34,397 nt of DNA, from contig CAMYZO010000031.1 in assembly GCA_947303855.1 (NCBI GenBank), forward strand, positions 1 to 34,397, in the 5' to 3' direction. Below are positions 31,727-34,397 of this stretch, piece after piece (the stretch's first letter is position 1; the number at the start of each line of letters is the position of its first letter). Source of the DNA: an uncultured Prevotellaceae bacterium (lineage in GTDB: Bacteria > Bacteroidota > Bacteroidia > Bacteroidales > Bacteroidaceae). A model generated the notes under the pieces. That model searched no databases. It was not told where the DNA came from and saw nothing but the letters and a program-made list of their open reading frames with translations. Made by a program: the position numbers and the translations under genes.

Positions 31727-32745
31727 TCTTCGGACACGGTGACGATGCTTTCAACTATGGCAGCCGGGTTAGGATGAATTTTAGTTCCAACCTGCCGGGC
31801 TTTGCTGACCTGACAGGGCTGAAAGTCCATCTGGCCGCACGGTTGGATGTCATCGGCTCCTATCCCGAGCCGGAGGCCACGGCCCTGGAGGCTATGCTGG
31901 CCAGCGAACTGGGTGTACCCCAGAACACGGTGATGGTGACTGCCGGGGCCACCGAGGCCATCTACCTTATAGCACAACTCTATCGGGGCTGGGCCTCTAT
32001 CATTCCGCAACCGACGTTCAGCGAGTATGCCGATGCCTGTAAGATGCACGGCCACATCGTCTCTTATTATGACAACGACGATATGGAGACGCTGCCTGAC
32101 AACCGTATCTACTGGCTCTGTAACCCTAACAACCCCACGGGCAACGTTATGTTGAAAGCCCTGATGAGTCATGTCATCAGGGAACAGCGCAACCACACTT
32201 TCGTTGTTGACCAGTCGTATGAGGACTACACGCTGAAAGCCATGCTTCAGCCCCGGGAGATGCTTGACTGCCACAATCTTATCCTGATACACTCCATGAC
32301 GAAGAAATACTGCATACCGGGGTTGCGGCTGGGCTATGTCACGGCTTCGCCCGTCATCATCGACCGCCTGCGCCAGTTACGCCAGCCCTGGACTGTCAAT
32401 GCGCTGGCCATTGAAGCAGGAAAATATCTTGTGGAGAACCATGTGCAGGTGATAGCCGACAAACAAGGCTACCTGCAGGAGGCAGCACGGCTGCATGCGG
32501 AGCTGAGTAAGATTGACGGGCTGATGCTGATGGACAGCAGTGCCAACTTCATGCTGGCCTATATGGAAAAGGGGAAGGCCCCGAGACTAAAGCAGTGGCT
32601 CCTTGAGCACTATGGCATACTGATTCGTGATGCCTCCAACTTCCACGGCCTGAACAGCCACTGCTTCCGTGTGTCGGCGCAGAAGCGCGAGGAGAACGAT
32701 GCGCTTCTGGCCGCCATCAGGGAATATCTGAAAGACAAATTTTAA
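31723..32745 (+). CDS. cobD: CobD-like threonine-phosphate decarboxylase (PLP aminotransferase fold)
   Basis: 340 residues, fold-type I PLP enzyme. An N-terminal GHGDD...MNFSSNLPG segment and GSYPEPEA are typical of the CobD branch. Further sites are TAGATEAIY (cofactor phosphate loop), CNPNNPTGN, VVDQSYEDY, and the Schiff-base lysine in SMTKKYCIPGLRLGY (Lys194). CobD makes (R)-1-amino-2-propanol phosphate for the nucleotide-loop branch of cobalamin synthesis. A histidinol-phosphate aminotransferase cannot be fully excluded, as the two are close relatives, but coupling to a BtuD-like ATPase favours CobD. No cobalamin riboswitch was recognised upstream. Confidence 0.8.
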   Translation: MIFGHGDDAFNYGSRVRMNFSSNLPGFADLTGLKVHLAARLDVIGSYPEPEATALEAMLASELGVPQNTVMVTAGATEAIYLIAQLYRGWASIIPQPTFSEYADACKMHGHIVSYYDNDDMETLPDNRIYWLCNPNNPTGNVMLKALMSHVIREQRNHTFVVDQSYEDYTLKAMLQPREMLDCHNLILIHSMTKKYCIPGLRLGYVTASPVIIDRLRQLRQPWTVNALAIEAGKYLVENHVQVIADKQGYLQEAARLHAELSKIDGLMLMDSSANFMLAYMEKGKAPRLKQWLLEHYGILIRDASNFHGLNSHCFRVSAQKREENDALLAAIREYLKDKF

Positions 32746-32765
32746 ACTCAAGTTGAGGAGTAAAT

Positions 32766-32868
32766 GGAGTTAAGGAGTTAAGACAATAGTTATGCGGCTC
32801 CGTTTCCAGCACCCCTTAGGGGAAACAGGGGAAAGACATACGTCTTTAACTCCTTAACTCCTTAACTC
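32766..32868. terminator. Inverted repeat of GGAGTTAA units between convergent genes
   Basis: The left arm GGAGTTAAGGAGTTAAGAC (32766-32784) pairs with 32842-32861 with one extra T, followed by another TTAACTCC unit up to the rseP stop. The loop contains a small GC-rich hairpin (CCCCTTAGGGG, 32813-32823). It lies between the convergent cobD and rseP genes and could serve as a two-way terminator, although it lacks a proper U-tract. The repeated 8-mer suggests an interspersed repeat origin. Confidence 0.5.
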
Positions 32869-34254
32869 CTACATGTAGCCCAGCCAACGCAGGATGTCGT
32901 TCAGGTTGGCAAAGACCATGAGCAGGATGAGGATGCCGAAGCCCACGTACTCGGCGCGTATCATGAACTGCTCCGACGGTTTGCGGCGGGTGATCATCTC
33001 ATAGACGAGGAACAGCACGTGGCCGCCGTCAAGTGCCGGTATGGGCAGGATGTTCATGAAGGCAAGGATGATAGAGAGGAAGGCCGTCATCTTCCAGAAC
33101 ATATACCAGTCCCACATCGGGGGGAACAGTGAGCCGATGGCTCCGAAACCGCCAAGCGACTTGGCACCGTCGGCGGTGAAGATGTACTTCATGTCGTCGA
33201 CATAGCCGGCCAGCACGTTCCATCCGTATTTGATACCGGCAGGGATGCTCTCCAGGAAGCCGTACTCAATGGTGACGGGCTTGTAGATTTTTGTCAGACT
33301 CTGACCGTAGAAACCCAGCGTGAGTTCGGGGGTGAGTACAACGTCGGCAGTGTCGGTCTGTTCGCCACGGGCAAAGACGATGGTAGCCTGGCGCACCTTC
33401 ATGCTGTCCTCATGGGTGGTGGCCACAGCCATGACGTCGCTCAGACGCGCTATCTGGTTGGTGTATTCGTTATAAGAGTCGACGGCCTTGCCGTTGATGG
33501 CCAGGATGCGGTCGCCCTTCTGCAGACCGGCGGCAGCGGCCGGTGTGTCGGCCACGATGCTGTCGATGACGGCAGGGATAAGCGGACGTACGAAGGCAGG
33601 GTCGGCCTTGAGCATGCCTAACAGGTTGATGTCGCCGGGCAGCGAGATGGACATGGGCTTGCCGTCGCGTACGATGTCTACGCGGTGAGCCTCACTAATC
33701 TGACGGAACAGGTCGGCTGAGAAATCCTTGAACTCGCCCTCCTCCGTGCCTATCAGGATGTCGCCGTCTTGGAAACCGTATGACTTGGCCTCGGCATTGA
33801 ATTTCATACCCTGCGTCATGTCCTTCAGGGGGATGTAGGTGTCGCCCCAGTGGAACAGTATCATGGCATAGATGAACAGTGCCAGGAGGAAGTTCACCAG
33901 CACGCCGCCAATCATGATGAGCAGGCGCTGCCAGGCCGGTTTTGAGCGGAACTCCCAAGGCTGCTGGGGCTGTTTCATCTGCTCGGTGTCGAAACTCTCG
34001 TCAATCATGCCGGCAATCTTGCAGTAGCCGCCCAGTGGCAGCCATCCTACGCCGTACTGTGTATCGCTTCCCTTGGGCTTGAACTTAAAGATGCTGCCGT
34101 CCCACTTCCAGATGCTGGGGTCGAAGAACAGGTAGAACTTATCGACGCGCACACCGAAAAGCTTGGAGAAGAAGAAGTGACCGCCCTCGTGGAGGAGTAC
34201 CAGCAGCGAGATGGCCAGCATGAACTGTATCAGTCTTATCAGAAATATTTCCAT
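32869..34254 (-). CDS. rseP: Site-2 zinc metalloprotease RseP (M50 family)
   Basis: 461 residues with four or so membrane helices. The zinc site HEGGH (22-26) lies in the first helix, and the third ligand in PALDGGH near residue 400. A PDZ domain between them is visible at about 225-275 (AAAGLQKGDRILAINGKAVDSY). RseP cuts membrane-spanning anti-sigma factors and remnant signal peptides within the membrane, and so helps to trigger envelope-stress responses. It starts 17 bases after the dxr stop; dxr-rseP is a common Bacteroidales pair. Confidence 0.95.
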   Translation of the reverse strand: MEIFLIRLIQFMLAISLLVLLHEGGHFFFSKLFGVRVDKFYLFFDPSIWKWDGSIFKFKPKGSDTQYGVGWLPLGGYCKIAGMIDESFDTEQMKQPQQPWEFRSKPAWQRLLIMIGGVLVNFLLALFIYAMILFHWGDTYIPLKDMTQGMKFNAEAKSYGFQDGDILIGTEEGEFKDFSADLFRQISEAHRVDIVRDGKPMSISLPGDINLLGMLKADPAFVRPLIPAVIDSIVADTPAAAAGLQKGDRILAINGKAVDSYNEYTNQIARLSDVMAVATTHEDSMKVRQATIVFARGEQTDTADVVLTPELTLGFYGQSLTKIYKPVTIEYGFLESIPAGIKYGWNVLAGYVDDMKYIFTADGAKSLGGFGAIGSLFPPMWDWYMFWKMTAFLSIILAFMNILPIPALDGGHVLFLVYEMITRRKPSEQFMIRAEYVGFGILILLMVFANLNDILRWLGYM

Positions 34255-34271
34255 AATCTTTTTACCTAGAA

Positions 34272-34397
34272 TTATAATAACTCAGATGCTATGCGACGTG
34301 CCTCGGCATCGGTCTTGATGTATGTGTCGTAGTCGGGCTGTTTGTCGAAGGTGGCACGCTGCATGGTCTCGGCAATGATGTCGCCCATCTGCAGGAA
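34272..34397 (-). CDS. dxr: 1-deoxy-D-xylulose 5-phosphate reductoisomerase, C-terminal end
   Basis: The last 41 codons enter from the right edge: FLQMGDIIAETMQRATF, then YDTYIKTDAEARRIASELL. This matches the C-terminal helix bundle of Dxr (the usual ATDxEARRxAxE ending). Dxr makes methylerythritol phosphate, the first committed step of the pathway in which IspF (in this window) acts later. The catalytic part is outside the window. Confidence 0.8.
   Translation of the reverse strand, partial: FLQMGDIIAETMQRATFDKQPDYDTYIKTDAEARRIASELL

Overview
The window looks like a chromosomal segment of a Bacteroidota bacterium, most likely a Prevotella-type member of the Bacteroidales. Evidence: PorU and PorV of the type IX secretion system (T9SS), a T9SS-sorted polysaccharide lyase, a PafA-like phosphatase, and repeated -7 boxes of the TAnnTTTG type, several with a TTG exactly 20 bases upstream. 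Most of the window is GC-rich and densely coding. About 18.9-27.7 kb is AT-richer, repeat-laden and full of gene remnants.

Left block (minus strand, 1-8745): the start of a small lipoprotein gene, comM, a HAD phosphatase, a PafA-like alkaline phosphatase and a 1549-residue rhamnogalacturonan-lyase-like protein (PL11 type) that carries autotransporter-type beta repeats and a C-terminal T9SS sorting domain.

Central block (plus strand, 8930-18890): a seven-gene run of a degenerate histidine kinase, an SGNH hydrolase, a phosphoethanolamine-transferase-like membrane protein, a fumarylacetoacetate-hydrolase-family protein, porU, porV and ispF. From memory, FAH-porU-porV-ispF is an old Bacteroidales gene order. 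Here it is interrupted: a DUF559 (Vsr-like nuclease) gene bracketed by inverted copies of a GC-rich palindromic repeat lies between porV and ispF and is fused in frame to ispF through the repeat. A third copy is inserted in frame inside ispF, and a related copy lies in frame inside comM. I propose a DUF559-associated mobile palindrome system, comparable in logic to REP/RAYT elements.

Accessory block (18.9-27.7 kb): an ATPase-DUF234 gene with tandem hairpins at its promoter; a promoter-plus-tail remnant of an Rpn-type nuclease gene; a roughly 0.5 kb element with imperfect inverted arms; a RhuM-family gene; then a three-gene surface-polysaccharide set (polysaccharide deacetylase, FkbH-like HAD protein, acyltransferase) bracketed by two inward-facing copies of an unrecognised small-ORF element. 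The acyltransferase is split at a nine-base G tract and reads through if one G is lost, so it may be phase variable. A gutted DUF4143-type ATPase closes the block.

Right block (27.7-34.4 kb): a Dna2-like nuclease-helicase, a BtuD/FecE-type ABC ATPase translationally coupled to a CobD-like PLP enzyme (cobalamin-related), then, on the minus strand, rseP and the tail of dxr. No tRNA, rRNA or CRISPR array was seen.
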